Shown: positions 8,557 through 17,251 of the stretch, piece after piece
Layout of the letters: the number at the start of each line of letters is the position of its first letter
Position numbering within the stretch: the stretch's first letter is position 1
From: Candidatus Paraluminiphilus aquimaris
Lineage (GTDB): Bacteria > Pseudomonadota > Gammaproteobacteria > Pseudomonadales > Halieaceae
Assembly (NCBI RefSeq): GCF_026230195.1
Contig: NZ_CP036501.1
Coordinates: 1,612,001 to 1,676,000 of the forward strand
Direction: 5' to 3'
DNA: 64,000 nt
Notes under the pieces: generated by a model
What the model saw: the letters and a program-made list of their open reading frames with translations, nothing else
Database searches by the model: none
Told to the model about the DNA's origin: nothing
Made by a program: the position numbers and the translations under genes

Positions 8557-9330
8557 GTGGTAAGCAGGGTGGCAGAGCTAGCAGGTAAAACAGCATTAGT
8601 AACGGGTGCAGGCGTCGGTATTGGCCGGGCGATTGCAATGAAACTCGCAAGCGAAGGTGCGCGAGTGCTTGTCGTTGACTTCAATGAAGAGACTGCAGAA
8701 CAAGCAGCGAAAGATATTGCAAACGCAGGAGGTGAAGCGGAGGCGTTTGTTGCCGACGTGAGTGATGAGGCTCGAGTGGCCAGCATGGTTCAGGCCGCTA
8801 TAGAGCACTGGGGGTCACTCGATATCGCTTGCAATAGCGCGGCGGTGAGTCGAGGCTCGGGTCCGATTCATACGTTTGAAAAGGCGGTCTTTGATCAGAC
8901 CTTGGATTTATGTCTTACCAATACATTTCTCTGTATGAAACACGAGATAGAAGCCATGCTCGCTCAGGATACGGGTGGCAGCATTGTCAATATTTCATCT
9001 AACGCCTCACTGCGCGGTCAGCCCTACAATACGGCTTACGCTGCTGCGAAGAGCGGCGTCAATTTGCTCACTAAAAGCTCGGCTTCTGAATACGGTCATA
9101 AAGGGATCCGCATCAACGCCGTATCGCCCGGGGTGATCCGTACGCCAGGTGTTGAGAAATACTTCGAGGAGCAACCTAAGATTGCCGAGGGCCTCAAGCA
9201 AGCCGCTGTAATGCGACGCTTAGGCGAGCCCTCAGAGATCGCCGAGGCGGTGTGCTTCCTTGCATCAGATCGCGCCTCGTTCATCACGGGACAACTGCTC
9301 AGTGTTGACGGTGGTGCGTCCGTTAAATAA
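8557..9330 (+). CDS. Short-chain dehydrogenase/reductase
   Basis: A classical 257-residue SDR with VTGAGVGIG at residues 15-23, Ser148, Tyr161 and Lys165 (YAAAK), and a C-terminal VDGG. The start is uncertain: GTG at 8557, or GTG at 8569, which gives the more usual N-terminus MAELAGKTALVTG. The NNAG motif is replaced by CNSA, a common variant. The 3' end lies 18 bp from the end of the convergent SDR at 9349. NAD(P)-dependent oxidoreductase; the substrate is presumably a steroid or its degradation product, by position only. Confidence 0.83.
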   Translation: MVSRVAELAGKTALVTGAGVGIGRAIAMKLASEGARVLVVDFNEETAEQAAKDIANAGGEAEAFVADVSDEARVASMVQAAIEHWGSLDIACNSAAVSRGSGPIHTFEKAVFDQTLDLCLTNTFLCMKHEIEAMLAQDTGGSIVNISSNASLRGQPYNTAYAAAKSGVNLLTKSSASEYGHKGIRINAVSPGVIRTPGVEKYFEEQPKIAEGLKQAAVMRRLGEPSEIAEAVCFLASDRASFITGQLLSVDGGASVK

Positions 9331-9348
9331 CGCAGATGGCGTGAGGGT

Positions 9349-10131
9349 TCACCCCATATTGACCTGACCCCCATCGATGGCGATGGATTGGCCATTCACG
9401 TAGCGTGACTCGGGAGAGCATAAAAGGGCAACAAATTCGCCAATGTCGTCTTCACAGTGACCAATTCGCTTCATTGGGACAGTGTCGGCAAAGGCTGCGG
9501 CTTCCTCGGGGCGCCATTGCTCCCACATTTCTAACGCAGGGGATTTCGCCAGCGGTAAAATGGTATTTGTTCGAATACCCATGCCGCCCCATTCGCAGGC
9601 TGCGCCGCGTGACAGCGCGCGAATCGCTTCTTTTTGCGCTGCATAAACCCCGTAGGTCGAGCTATCCCAACGTTTTGCCGCGGCAGTGGCGAGATTAATG
9701 ATATTGCCGTCCCTAGAGGCGAGGAGGTGCGGTTGTGCGAGCTGCATCATGCGAAGCGTCGCCATAGGGCCTACTTTGTATCCTCTCTCGAAGTCCTCAA
9801 GTGTTGTGTCCATGAGTGAGTTAATCGTTGTTGTCACCGCGTTATTGACCAAGATGTCTAAGCGACCGTAGGTAGCAACCACGCGCTCAATTAGGCCATC
9901 AAGGGCGGCTAGATCAGAGATATCGCACTCTACGGCAATGGCCTCGGTGCCAAACCGCTCGCTGATTTGAGCGACCGTATTTTCACATTTGCTCAGGGTT
10001 CTCCCGACGGCTGCCACTTTGACGCCACGCTTTGCCAAGGAGAAGGCAATGCCTTGCCCAATACCTTGGCCAGCGCCAGTGATGAGGGCAACTTTACCCG
10101 CTAATGGTGAAGTTTCGCTGTCATTACTCAT
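9349..10131 (-). CDS. SDR family protein with altered catalytic serine
   Basis: A 260-residue SDR: ITGAGQGIG cofactor motif (18-26), Tyr163 and Lys167 (YAAQK), DGG at the end. Two departures are visible. NNAG reads NNAV, and the strand that normally carries the catalytic Ser (NISS) reads NLAT (146-149), leaving Thr149 as the only hydroxyl there. It may still be active with Thr, or have a specialised role. It lies 22 bp downstream of the EthD-like gene in the same direction, so it may be the third gene of an acyl-CoA ligase / EthD / SDR operon. GAGGAATC precedes the ATG. Confidence 0.8.
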   Translation of the reverse strand: MSNDSETSPLAGKVALITGAGQGIGQGIAFSLAKRGVKVAAVGRTLSKCENTVAQISERFGTEAIAVECDISDLAALDGLIERVVATYGRLDILVNNAVTTTINSLMDTTLEDFERGYKVGPMATLRMMQLAQPHLLASRDGNIINLATAAAKRWDSSTYGVYAAQKEAIRALSRGAACEWGGMGIRTNTILPLAKSPALEMWEQWRPEEAAAFADTVPMKRIGHCEDDIGEFVALLCSPESRYVNGQSIAIDGGQVNMG

Positions 10132-10153
10132 TAAGATTCCTCGGTCTTGCGCG

Positions 10154-10831
10154 CTAAAGCAGGCGCTGCTCGGTCATGTGGATAACGGATGACTTTTCCA
10201 AGTCGAGCACACGCTCACTACTCTCGGTCAGTCTCTGGATGTGATTCATCATTTTTTCAGGGTCATCGCCGTCGGCAAAAAAGTCAGTCAGCGAGGCAGC
10301 AGCGGCAATGGGGAAGAGCTCCTCGACAATGCCATCGAGCGGACTGTGCGAGGAACTGAGCACTAGGTTCTGCCGGTAGCCGACGTTGTTCTGCGTCTCA
10401 ACCGCAACGGGCGCGTGCTCGTTGAACCAAATGTGCTTGAGTTCCTCATCTGGCAATCCCTCTCTACGCTCGAAACAGCAGAGTTGGAGCGTGCCCGAAA
10501 ACGTAAGGGCGGGGTTCAGAGGATGCGCTATTGGACTTGCACCAAGGCACCAGTGCGCCTCGCCACCGAGTGTGTCTGCAAAAGCTGTTGCCGTCTTCCA
10601 GTCGAGTGCCTCGCTCGCGTATTCGAGGGCAAGACGACCGACAGGTAGGCGGCCTGTGGGGTTTCGGGTCCACATTGCTGCGCGCTCGCTGTGGGCATCG
10701 CACTGGGCTAGATGAACAGCTGCGGGCCGCGGCAGTTTATCGACGGCCGCCTTGATTTGATTGACGCCCGGTATGGCCTCAAAAAATAAAACGATGAGCC
10801 GGTGGCAATCGATCGACGGCGTGCTGTCCAT
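10154..10831 (-). CDS. EthD-like dimeric alpha/beta-barrel protein
   Basis: A 225-residue protein from the ATG at 10831, placed 1 bp after the stop of the upstream ligase, so translation is probably coupled. The second half has an EthD-like pattern, GLPDEELKHIWFNEHAPVAV, followed by GYRQNLV; the first half looks like a divergent copy of the same ferredoxin-like fold. EthD-type proteins have ill-defined roles in oxidative catabolism; the family also includes small lyases and decarboxylases. Here it is tied to an acyl-CoA ligase, so an accessory role on the ligase substrate is a fair inference. No catalytic residues can be named. Confidence 0.6.
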   Translation of the reverse strand: MDSTPSIDCHRLIVLFFEAIPGVNQIKAAVDKLPRPAAVHLAQCDAHSERAAMWTRNPTGRLPVGRLALEYASEALDWKTATAFADTLGGEAHWCLGASPIAHPLNPALTFSGTLQLCCFERREGLPDEELKHIWFNEHAPVAVETQNNVGYRQNLVLSSSHSPLDGIVEELFPIAAAASLTDFFADGDDPEKMMNHIQRLTESSERVLDLEKSSVIHMTEQRLL

Positions 10832-10832
10832 G

Positions 10833-12521
10833 CTAGCCAAAGTAGCGCTCCCGGATCTGTGCTTTGAGGAGCTTCTGAAGCGCGTTTCGCTCCAGTGGCT
10901 CATCGGTGAATACGACATGTGCAGGGACTTTAAAGCCGGCGAGACGCTCCTTACAAAATGCGGTGACTTCGCTCGCATCGGACGACTGACCGTGGGACAT
11001 GCGAATGACTGCAGCGACTTCCTCGCCCCAAGTGTCGTGAGGTAGTCCGATCACGGCCGTTTCCTCGCAGCCGGGAAGCTCGAGCAGGCATGCCTCTACC
11101 TCTGACGGATACACATTCTCGCCGCCGCGAATAATCATGTCTTTTACGCGACCGCAGATGTAGAGAAATCCTTCGTCGCTGATGTAACCGACATCACCGG
11201 TTGCCATCCATCCATCAACGGGTTCATCGGAAGGCTTGCCTCCTGAAAAATAGCCCTGAATGGCAGCAGACGAGCGCACCCAAATTTCGCCGGGTTCGCC
11301 CGCAGGGACCACATTGGCGTCTTCATCGCGGAAGCTAAATTCGACGATAGGGCTGGGGAATCCTGATGCATCAGGACGCTCGGCGAAATAGCGACCCGTA
11401 AAAGCTGCGCCTGAGCCCATGGTTTCGGTCATTCCCCAGCCACCGCCTGACATTGCAGAGCCGGTTTTATTCGCATAGAGCTCTGAGAGCAGCTCGGGTG
11501 TCGCAGCGCCACCGGCACTGACATTGGTCAAAAAGGCCGCGTGCTCGTCGCCGAACTGTTCGTTTTTCAGGAGCTCTAGCAGCATGACGGGCGCGCCCAT
11601 CAAGACGGTGATTTTTTCGTCCTTGACGATTCGAATCGCTTCGTCAATTTCCCACTTGTACATCATGTAGAGCGCACGCCCGTGCCTCAGGTTGATCAGG
11701 GCTTGGGAAAGCAAACCACTAATGTGGAAAAGCGGGACTGCCAGCAATGTTTTGGGCGGGATAGGGCTGGCAAGCTGTTTGTTCATCTCCTCCATGTTGG
11801 TCATGTAGGTACCAGCACCGATGAACTCGATGTTCATTAAGGCTTGGCAACAATTGAAATGACTGAGGAGAGCACCTTTTGGCCTGCCCGAGGTGCCTGA
11901 TGTAAACATTAGGATGGCGGGGTCGTGTCGATCGATCGTAACCGCCTCAGTTGGCTCAGCGACGGCTGTGATGTCGCGGCCGAGGATTTGGGTCATTAGA
12001 ACGGTGTGTTCTGAACGAGCGCCGTCAGCACAGACCACGGGCAATGTGTGGTTCAGTTCTCGAATGAACGCAAGCCGCGCGTCGTCTGCAAAAACGAGAC
12101 GGGCCCCACTGTCTTCCAAGCCTTGCTGTAATTCCTGAGCCTTACCCCAGCTATTAAGCGGTACCGCTACAGCGCCTATCGTGACGATCGCAACGAAAGC
12201 GACCAACCATTCAGGTCGGTTGCGCATGGCGATGGCAATACGATCACCTTTGGCGATCGACTGCTCATGCGTTAACCAATTGCAAACTTGATCGACTGCA
12301 TGAAAAAACTCGACGAAAGTCCAGGCCTCACCCTGATACTGCAGGAAGAGGGCGTCACCGTGGTTTCGTCCTGCTGCGAGAAATGAACCTAAACTTGTCT
12401 CTGCATTCTTGAACGCTTTGAGAGGGACGCCGCCGACGTTCACGGTTTCAACCTCGAAAGGGGCTGTTGGCGCCATCAGTTGCGCAATCGCGTCGAAATA
12501 GGGTTTCGTAAACTCGTTCAT
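10833..12521 (-). CDS. Acyl-CoA synthetase (AMP-forming), probable steroid-acid CoA ligase
   Basis: An ANL-superfamily ligase of 562 residues from the ATG at 12521; a TTG nine codons upstream is also in frame. Visible motifs: P-loop-like MFTSGTSGRPKGALLSH, A5 motif GWGMTETMG, A7/A8 ATGDVGYISDEGFLYICGR, and ENVYPSEVE. The C-terminal lysine region (NALQKLLKAQIRE) is present but lacks the usual Gly before Lys. It activates a carboxylate to its CoA thioester. It is distinct from the FadD3 homologue at 22050 and could act on a steroid side chain (bile acid C24 or cholesterol-type acid) or another ring-derived acid. Downstream genes are EthD-like and an SDR. Confidence 0.85.
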   Translation of the reverse strand: MNEFTKPYFDAIAQLMAPTAPFEVETVNVGGVPLKAFKNAETSLGSFLAAGRNHGDALFLQYQGEAWTFVEFFHAVDQVCNWLTHEQSIAKGDRIAIAMRNRPEWLVAFVAIVTIGAVAVPLNSWGKAQELQQGLEDSGARLVFADDARLAFIRELNHTLPVVCADGARSEHTVLMTQILGRDITAVAEPTEAVTIDRHDPAILMFTSGTSGRPKGALLSHFNCCQALMNIEFIGAGTYMTNMEEMNKQLASPIPPKTLLAVPLFHISGLLSQALINLRHGRALYMMYKWEIDEAIRIVKDEKITVLMGAPVMLLELLKNEQFGDEHAAFLTNVSAGGAATPELLSELYANKTGSAMSGGGWGMTETMGSGAAFTGRYFAERPDASGFPSPIVEFSFRDEDANVVPAGEPGEIWVRSSAAIQGYFSGGKPSDEPVDGWMATGDVGYISDEGFLYICGRVKDMIIRGGENVYPSEVEACLLELPGCEETAVIGLPHDTWGEEVAAVIRMSHGQSSDASEVTAFCKERLAGFKVPAHVVFTDEPLERNALQKLLKAQIRERYFG

Positions 12522-12599
12522 TGCAGGCTTATCAGCGACATTTCGCAAACTCTAAACCAGAAGCCGGAGGGCGCACAGCCTCCGTTTGGATCCCATAGT

Positions 12600-12607
12600 C
12601 TGATCAG
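12600..12607. promoter_or_regulatory. CTGATCAG palindrome in divergent ligase/ipdC promoter
   Basis: A perfect 8-bp palindrome between the divergently transcribed CoA ligase and ipdC genes. The same octamer occurs at 23743-23750 in the divergent fadD3/ipdA promoter. The shared placement suggests a common operator. A GC hairpin (CGGAGG 12565-12570 / CCTCCG 12579-12584) lies close by without a following T-run. Confidence 0.4.
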
Positions 12608-12686
12608 CCTATCGTCCCATAACGTCTCAGATTGAAGTAAATTATGGCTCGGATACTGTGCGGGTATATAAAACGTGAGTGCAACG

Positions 12687-13757
12687 ATGAACACGAGGCT
12701 AACGGAGCTGTTGGGGTGTCGCTATCCCATCATTCAAACGGCTATGGGCTGGGTCGCCGACGCAAAGCTTGTAGCAGCCACAGGCGAGGCGGGCGGTTTT
12801 GGCTTTTTGGCCGGTGCTGTGATGACGCCCGCTGAGATTGAGCAAGGCATTCGCGAGATAAAATCGCTTACTGCGGCCCCGTTTGGTGTGAACTTTCACA
12901 TGTATGTGCCGCACGCGGAGGAAATAGTCGATCTGTGTATTGAGCATAAGGTGCGAGCGGTCAGTTATTCCCGATCCCCATCACCTGCCACGGTCGAGAG
13001 ATTAAAGGCGGCGGGCATCGTTTGCATCCCAACAGTGGGTGCCAAACGTCACGCCGTTAAAGCGGTTGAGATGGGCGCAGATGCTGTTGTAATTCAAGGC
13101 GGTGAAGGTGGCGGACATACAGGCTCCGTCGCGACGTCAATCTTGGTGCCACAAGTCCGCGACGCGATTGACGTCCCCATTGCGGCGGCCGGTGGTTTTC
13201 GGGATGGACACGGTCTTGTGGCTGCCCTCGCGATGGGGGCGGACGGTATTGCTATGGGGACACGCTTTTTACTGACCCAGCAGTCGCCGGTGCCCGAGGC
13301 AACCAAGCAGATTTACTTGGGTACACCGCCCGAAAAAATCGTGGTCAGTACGAAGCTTGATGGCTTGCCACAGAGAATGATCGCGAACTCCTATTTGGAC
13401 AAGCTGATTCAAGCCAGTCAGATCGGTCTTCTCGCCCGTGCATTGAAGAATGGATTGGCGTTTAACCGCATGCAGGGTGGCTCTCTGATGGCAACTCTTG
13501 GGGGCGCCTGGAAGATGTACCGGAGCGGTGATCTGTCGTTTGGACAAACCCTGATGGCGGCCAATGCACCGATGATGATTCAGGAAGCAATGGTAAAAGG
13601 TAAGCCCGATGCCGGTATTTTACCCTCAGGGCAGGTGGCAGGTTTGATTAGCGACTTGCCATCCGTGGCAGACTTAATGGCCGATATTATTAAAGAAGCC
13701 CAGCAATCGGCGAATCGCATATCGGTAACGATATCGTCTGAAGAAGACAGTAATTAG
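12687..13757 (+). CDS. ipdC: IpdC, flavin-dependent C/D-ring catabolism enzyme (nitronate monooxygenase family)
   Basis: A 356-residue FMN TIM-barrel protein of the NPD/nitronate monooxygenase family. It matches Mycobacterium IpdC (Rv3553) along its length: IIQTAMGWVADAKLV near the N-terminus, FGVNFHMYVP, the phosphate-binding VIQGGEGGGHTG, AAAGGFRDG, GIAMGTRFLLT, and the C-terminal LMAANAPMM and GQVAGLISDLPS. In Actinobacteria IpdC is needed to degrade the two last steroid rings after A/B-ring removal. ATG at 12687 is preferred (GTGAG upstream); GTG at 12675 is possible. It is 10 bp upstream of echA20, and the pairing is also seen in the mycobacterial KstR2 regulon. Confidence 0.9.
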   Translation: MNTRLTELLGCRYPIIQTAMGWVADAKLVAATGEAGGFGFLAGAVMTPAEIEQGIREIKSLTAAPFGVNFHMYVPHAEEIVDLCIEHKVRAVSYSRSPSPATVERLKAAGIVCIPTVGAKRHAVKAVEMGADAVVIQGGEGGGHTGSVATSILVPQVRDAIDVPIAAAGGFRDGHGLVAALAMGADGIAMGTRFLLTQQSPVPEATKQIYLGTPPEKIVVSTKLDGLPQRMIANSYLDKLIQASQIGLLARALKNGLAFNRMQGGSLMATLGGAWKMYRSGDLSFGQTLMAANAPMMIQEAMVKGKPDAGILPSGQVAGLISDLPSVADLMADIIKEAQQSANRISVTISSEEDSN

Positions 13758-13767
13758 GAGGTCTGAT

Positions 13768-14514
13768 ATGGCGTTTACGTCATCCGTCGAGGCGGGTATT
13801 GCACAGCTGGTTTTTAACAAGCCGCCGGTGAACGCGTTCAACAGTGCCGAATGGGCCTCCATCGCCGCTGAGATTAACGCATTAGGTGAGCGGGATGATG
13901 TCACGGTCATCATCGTTCGTGCCGAGGGGAAGGGATTTTGTGCGGGTGTCGATATTAAAGAGTTAGGTGCTGATCCGAACATGATCGTGCCGGTCAATAA
14001 AGGGAACTACGATACGTTTGAGGCGATCCATAGAAACCCCAAGCCCGTCATCGTTGCATTGCATGGTTTTGTCCTCGGTGGCGGCATCGGCATCGCAGGG
14101 GCTGCCGATATTATTGTCGCTTCAGAATGCGCGTCTTTTGGGGTGCCAGAGGTAGACCGTGGCGCAATGGGTGGAGGGGCGCACTTACAGCGTATGTTCC
14201 CAGTCCAAAAAGTCCGCTACATGTACTTCACGGGTGAGTTTATCGACGCGCAGGAAGCTTACCGCCTTGGTGCAGTCGAGCGCGTTGTACCAAAAGAGCA
14301 GCTCGTTGATACGGCGCTCGAAATCGCAGCCACGATTGCTCAGAAGAGCACCATCATGATCACGCTTGCAAAAGAGGCGTTAAACGGGATTGAGGATGGC
14401 AATCTTGAGGCAAAATACCGGAGCGAGCAGGGCTTCACCCTGGAAGCCTACCGACATCAGGACTCGCAGGAAGCGCGCGATGCCTTCAATCAAAAGCGCG
14501 ATGCAGATTTTTAA
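13768..14514 (+). CDS. echA20: EchA20-type crotonase, steroid D-ring-opening hydrolase
   Basis: A 248-residue crotonase-fold protein matching mycobacterial EchA20 (Rv3550): KPPVNAFNSAEW, CAGVDIKELG, GFVLGGGIGIAGAADIIVAS, FGVPEVDRGAMGGGAHLQR and the late YRSEQGFTLE. EchA20 is known as a hydrolase that opens the D ring of the bicyclic CoA thioester HIEC-CoA, before IpdAB cleaves the C ring. The oxyanion-hole glycines (GGG) and the Glu of PEVDRG are present. RBS AGGAGG before ATG. It is 10 bp downstream of ipdC. Assignment rests on remembered sequence similarity and on finding the other HIP-pathway genes around it. Confidence 0.88.
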   Translation: MAFTSSVEAGIAQLVFNKPPVNAFNSAEWASIAAEINALGERDDVTVIIVRAEGKGFCAGVDIKELGADPNMIVPVNKGNYDTFEAIHRNPKPVIVALHGFVLGGGIGIAGAADIIVASECASFGVPEVDRGAMGGGAHLQRMFPVQKVRYMYFTGEFIDAQEAYRLGAVERVVPKEQLVDTALEIAATIAQKSTIMITLAKEALNGIEDGNLEAKYRSEQGFTLEAYRHQDSQEARDAFNQKRDADF

Positions 14515-14580
14515 TTAAAAACATTAAAAAACAAAAGTTTAAAGTAATAATAATAAGTAATTTATTAGGATTTATTTGCC
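14515..14580. promoter_or_regulatory. A+T-rich spacer upstream of ksi
   Basis: A 66-bp stretch that is almost entirely A and T, in contrast to its surroundings, separates echA20 from ksi. It may hold a separate promoter or UP-like element for ksi. No unambiguous -35/-10 pair can be fixed. A weak AGGA lies about 11 bp before the ksi start. Confidence 0.35.
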
Positions 14581-14952
14581 ATGATCGACTACGAAACTGC
14601 TAAGCAAGCTTGCGAAACTTACGTGCGTTCACTTGAGAACAGTGACTTAGAAACCCTGCTGGATCTATTCGCTGATGACGCCGCGATTGAGGACCCGGTA
14701 GGTACCGATTTAAGAGAAGGAAAGGATGTATTGCGGGCCTTTTACAGCGAGGCCTGCCAGGGCGTTGCCAAAGCCGAATTGACGGGTAATCCGCGTCTGG
14801 CCGGCAACGAGGTGGCATTTCCATTTAACGTGACGGCGGGGGCACCGGGCCAAGAAGTGGTGATTAACATCATCGATATTTTCAAGTTCAATGGCGACGG
14901 AAAGATTGCCACAATGCGCGCTTTCTGGGGGCCGAACAATATGACCAGCTAG
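14581..14952 (+). CDS. ksi: Delta5-3-ketosteroid isomerase
   Basis: A 123-residue SnoaL-fold protein that lines up, without gaps to residue 99, with Comamonas testosteroni KSI. The three catalytic residues fall at identical numbers: Tyr14 (CETYVRS), Asp38 (AAIEDPVGT) and Asp99 (NIIDIFKF); MRAFWG near the C-terminus matches MRALFG. KSI moves the double bond of delta5-3-ketosteroids to delta4 by dienolate chemistry, needed for 3-beta-hydroxy-5-ene steroids such as sterols and DHEA. It follows ipdC-echA20 after an A+T-rich spacer and converges on the LuxR-type regulator. Confidence 0.92.
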   Translation: MIDYETAKQACETYVRSLENSDLETLLDLFADDAAIEDPVGTDLREGKDVLRAFYSEACQGVAKAELTGNPRLAGNEVAFPFNVTAGAPGQEVVINIIDIFKFNGDGKIATMRAFWGPNNMTS

Positions 14953-14968
14953 CCCGCCCAGGGCTTTT
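14951..14968 (+). terminator. Weak rho-independent terminator after ksi
   Basis: A 5-bp stem AGCCC / GGGCT with a 5-nt loop followed by TTTT, overlapping the ksi stop codon. Short and weak; it sits between convergent genes where a terminator is expected. Confidence 0.4.
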
Positions 14969-15001
14969 CGGCGCGTTCAGCTTCCAAGGTTCCGGTCATG
15001 A

Positions 15002-16162
15002 TCAGGAGTAGGTCACAACACTCTTTAACAGCAAGCTGACCAACATCGACTGACGCGAGACCCCCGTTTTAGCAAAGATGGATCTAAGCTGCGCTCTTGC
15101 CGTGTTTCTCGCAATACCCAGTTCGGCAGCCGCCTGATCGAGGTTGGCGCCTTCTGCCAAAAGTTTCGATAGAGCAACTTCTGCCTTTGTCAGCCCATAC
15201 AGCGACATGAGAATGCGCGTTTCGATCTGGAAGCTACGCTCGGGCTCGTTGATGAAAACAATCATGTGGGGCGTGTGACCGGGTTCCACCGTCTTATCGA
15301 TCATCATAGGCTTGAGCAGAATCTCGAGGTCCGCCTTACCCGAAGGGCGCTCCACGGACAGCGCATTCGTTGGTGCCGGCTCTTGGTTGCGTTGCGCCAC
15401 CACAATGTCCTCGATGAAGCCGTTGAGCTTACTGCGCGAGGAAGGGCTCTCAAGATGAAGTTGATCATTGATAACCGATAGCCCGTCTTTTTCTCGGATA
15501 AGTTGATCAGCTACCGCATTACGCGACACGATCTTTCCACGCTCATCGAGGGTTACAACCCCTACCGATTGCTTTGCAATCGTTGAGCTGTAAAGCTTTC
15601 GTTCTTTGTCGAGCTGAATGAGTTGCATGCCATTGGCAACCGCACGTTGTATATGGCTTGCGAGCATCTCCAAGAATTCACGCTCCGCCACACCAAAGTT
15701 ACTCGCTGTTTTGGGGCGACAAAAGCGTACACTGAACCGAAGCCCGTTGGCGTTTCGCAGGTCCACACCGATCATGTGATAGATATCGATGGGTGCCATG
15801 CAATATTTATAAAGCTCGGTGCGCTCTAAGGTCCGATACGGAACGCATTCGTCCAGCGACACAACCTTGCCCCAAGGCAGGTTGGTCATCAGGTTTGAGG
15901 TGTAATATCGGTCGGTGTAAGGGTTGTCGTGATCGTCAACGAAGGTTTTGGGAAGTGCTTCGCAGGATACGAAAAGCAGACCGCCGTCATCGCCTTGTGG
16001 CTCGCGCATGGTAATGGATGCGAAGTTTGAATCGATAATACGGCGCGTCTCGCCCAAAAAGGCGCTGTATGGGTCTTCCTCGATGTGGCCATCGTAAAGG
16101 AACCCAATCAGTTTTGAGAGCTCTGCAATATTCGGCTGATTCATAGAGCTACTTACAGACAT
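15002..16162 (-). CDS. LuxR-type transcriptional regulator, TeiR-like
   Basis: A 386-residue protein with a C-terminal LuxR/GerE helix-turn-helix (about residues 320-380: LTKAEVALSKLLAEG, then ELGIARNTARAQLRSIF) and a long N-terminal sensory region without an obvious receiver domain. Size and layout match TeiR, the LuxR-type activator of testosterone catabolism in Comamonas. It is the only regulator gene in the steroid island and lies immediately downstream of the hsa operon, on the same strand, so it may control that operon and be co-transcribed with it. Ligand and targets are inferred. The start is ATG at 16162; an ATG six codons later is possible. Confidence 0.75.
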   Translation of the reverse strand: MSVSSSMNQPNIAELSKLIGFLYDGHIEEDPYSAFLGETRRIIDSNFASITMREPQGDDGGLLFVSCEALPKTFVDDHDNPYTDRYYTSNLMTNLPWGKVVSLDECVPYRTLERTELYKYCMAPIDIYHMIGVDLRNANGLRFSVRFCRPKTASNFGVAEREFLEMLASHIQRAVANGMQLIQLDKERKLYSSTIAKQSVGVVTLDERGKIVSRNAVADQLIREKDGLSVINDQLHLESPSSRSKLNGFIEDIVVAQRNQEPAPTNALSVERPSGKADLEILLKPMMIDKTVEPGHTPHMIVFINEPERSFQIETRILMSLYGLTKAEVALSKLLAEGANLDQAAAELGIARNTARAQLRSIFAKTGVSRQSMLVSLLLKSVVTYS

Positions 16163-16218
16163 CCCGCCCCTTTTTCTTGAGTTACTTAGTTATCAGAAAC
16201 ATCGAAACGCGTCCAGCC

Positions 16219-17241
16219 TTAGTGGCTTTTAGACGCCATTTCGATCGCTATCTCTGCTATGAGGTCTTCTTGCCCGCCAACCGTTCGCCGTCGAGCCATC
16301 TCCAACAAAATTTCATGCGAGGGGACGCCATACTTCTCTTGCGCTCGCTTTGCGAATAGGAGGAAGGATGAGTAGGCACCCGCGTAACCCAACACCAAGG
16401 CATCGCGACTCAGGCGGACTGGTTCATCCATTATCGGTAGAACATGATCTTCGGCGGCATCGGCTAGTTTGAAAATATCAACGCCGGTCACTGCCCCCAT
16501 ACGCTCTAATACCGCCGCCATGGCCTCAAGAGGCGTGTTGCCTGCGCCGGCACCCAGCCCCGCGGCGGACCCGTCAATACGGTTAGCACCAGCGTCAATG
16601 GCTGCGAGGGAGTTTGCGACGCCCATGGCGAGGTTGTGGTGCCCATGGAAGCCCAGCTCGGTCTCCGGTTTCAGTGAGCGGCGGAGGAGGGTAATACGGT
16701 CCGTCACGTCCTGAGGGAGCATGTAGCCCGCCGAGTCCGTACAGTAAATGCAATTGGCGCCGTAGGACTCCATAAGCAGTGCCTGCTCGAGCAGTTCCTC
16801 TGGCGAGATCATATGCGCCATCATGAGGAACCCAACCGTGTCGAGCCCCAGGTCGCGGCTCAAATTAATGTGCTGTCGCGACACGTTCGCCTCGGTGCAA
16901 TGTGTCGCTACTCGAATGGTTTTAACACCGCAATCCGCCGCCATTCTCAGGTGATCAACAGTGCCAATGCCCGGAAGTAAGAGGGCAGAGATCGCAGAAT
17001 TCGTGACCCGCTCAACAACGGCACGCAAATAGGTTTCATCACTTGCATGTGGAAAGCCGTAATTAACCGACGCACCACCGAGGCCATCACCGTGTGTGAC
17101 TTCAATAAGCGGAACACCTGCATCGTCAAGTGCACCGGCAATATCGACCATTTCCTCGACGGTAATTTGATGTTGCTTTGGGTGCATGCCATCGCGAAGA
17201 CACATGTCATGCAAGGTGACCTTACGTCCTGTTAAATCCAT
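16219..17241 (-). CDS. hsaF: 4-hydroxy-2-oxovalerate aldolase (HsaF/BphI type)
   Basis: A 340-residue DRE-TIM metallolyase. The N-terminal [15 protein letters not shown] carries the Arg-Asp metal and base motif, and [14 protein letters not shown] the two metal-binding His. It cleaves 4-hydroxy-2-oxoacids to pyruvate and an aldehyde, the last step of the A/B-ring meta-cleavage branch, and normally channels the aldehyde to its partner HsaG. The start is ATG at 17241, with AAGGGG 7 bp upstream; an earlier in-frame codon at 17274 would overlap hsaG and gives an atypical leader. It is 10 bp downstream of hsaG. Confidence 0.92.
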   Translation of the reverse strand: MDLTGRKVTLHDMCLRDGMHPKQHQITVEEMVDIAGALDDAGVPLIEVTHGDGLGGASVNYGFPHASDETYLRAVVERVTNSAISALLLPGIGTVDHLRMAADCGVKTIRVATHCTEANVSRQHINLSRDLGLDTVGFLMMAHMISPEELLEQALLMESYGANCIYCTDSAGYMLPQDVTDRITLLRRSLKPETELGFHGHHNLAMGVANSLAAIDAGANRIDGSAAGLGAGAGNTPLEAMAAVLERMGAVTGVDIFKLADAAEDHVLPIMDEPVRLSRDALVLGYAGAYSSFLLFAKRAQEKYGVPSHEILLEMARRRTVGGQEDLIAEIAIEMASKSH

Positions 17242-17251
17242 AACTAACCCC

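Noticed and set aside
12565-12584. Hairpin CGGAGG/CCTCCG as a terminator
   Set aside because: No T-run on either strand, and it lies between divergent genes where a terminator is not expected.
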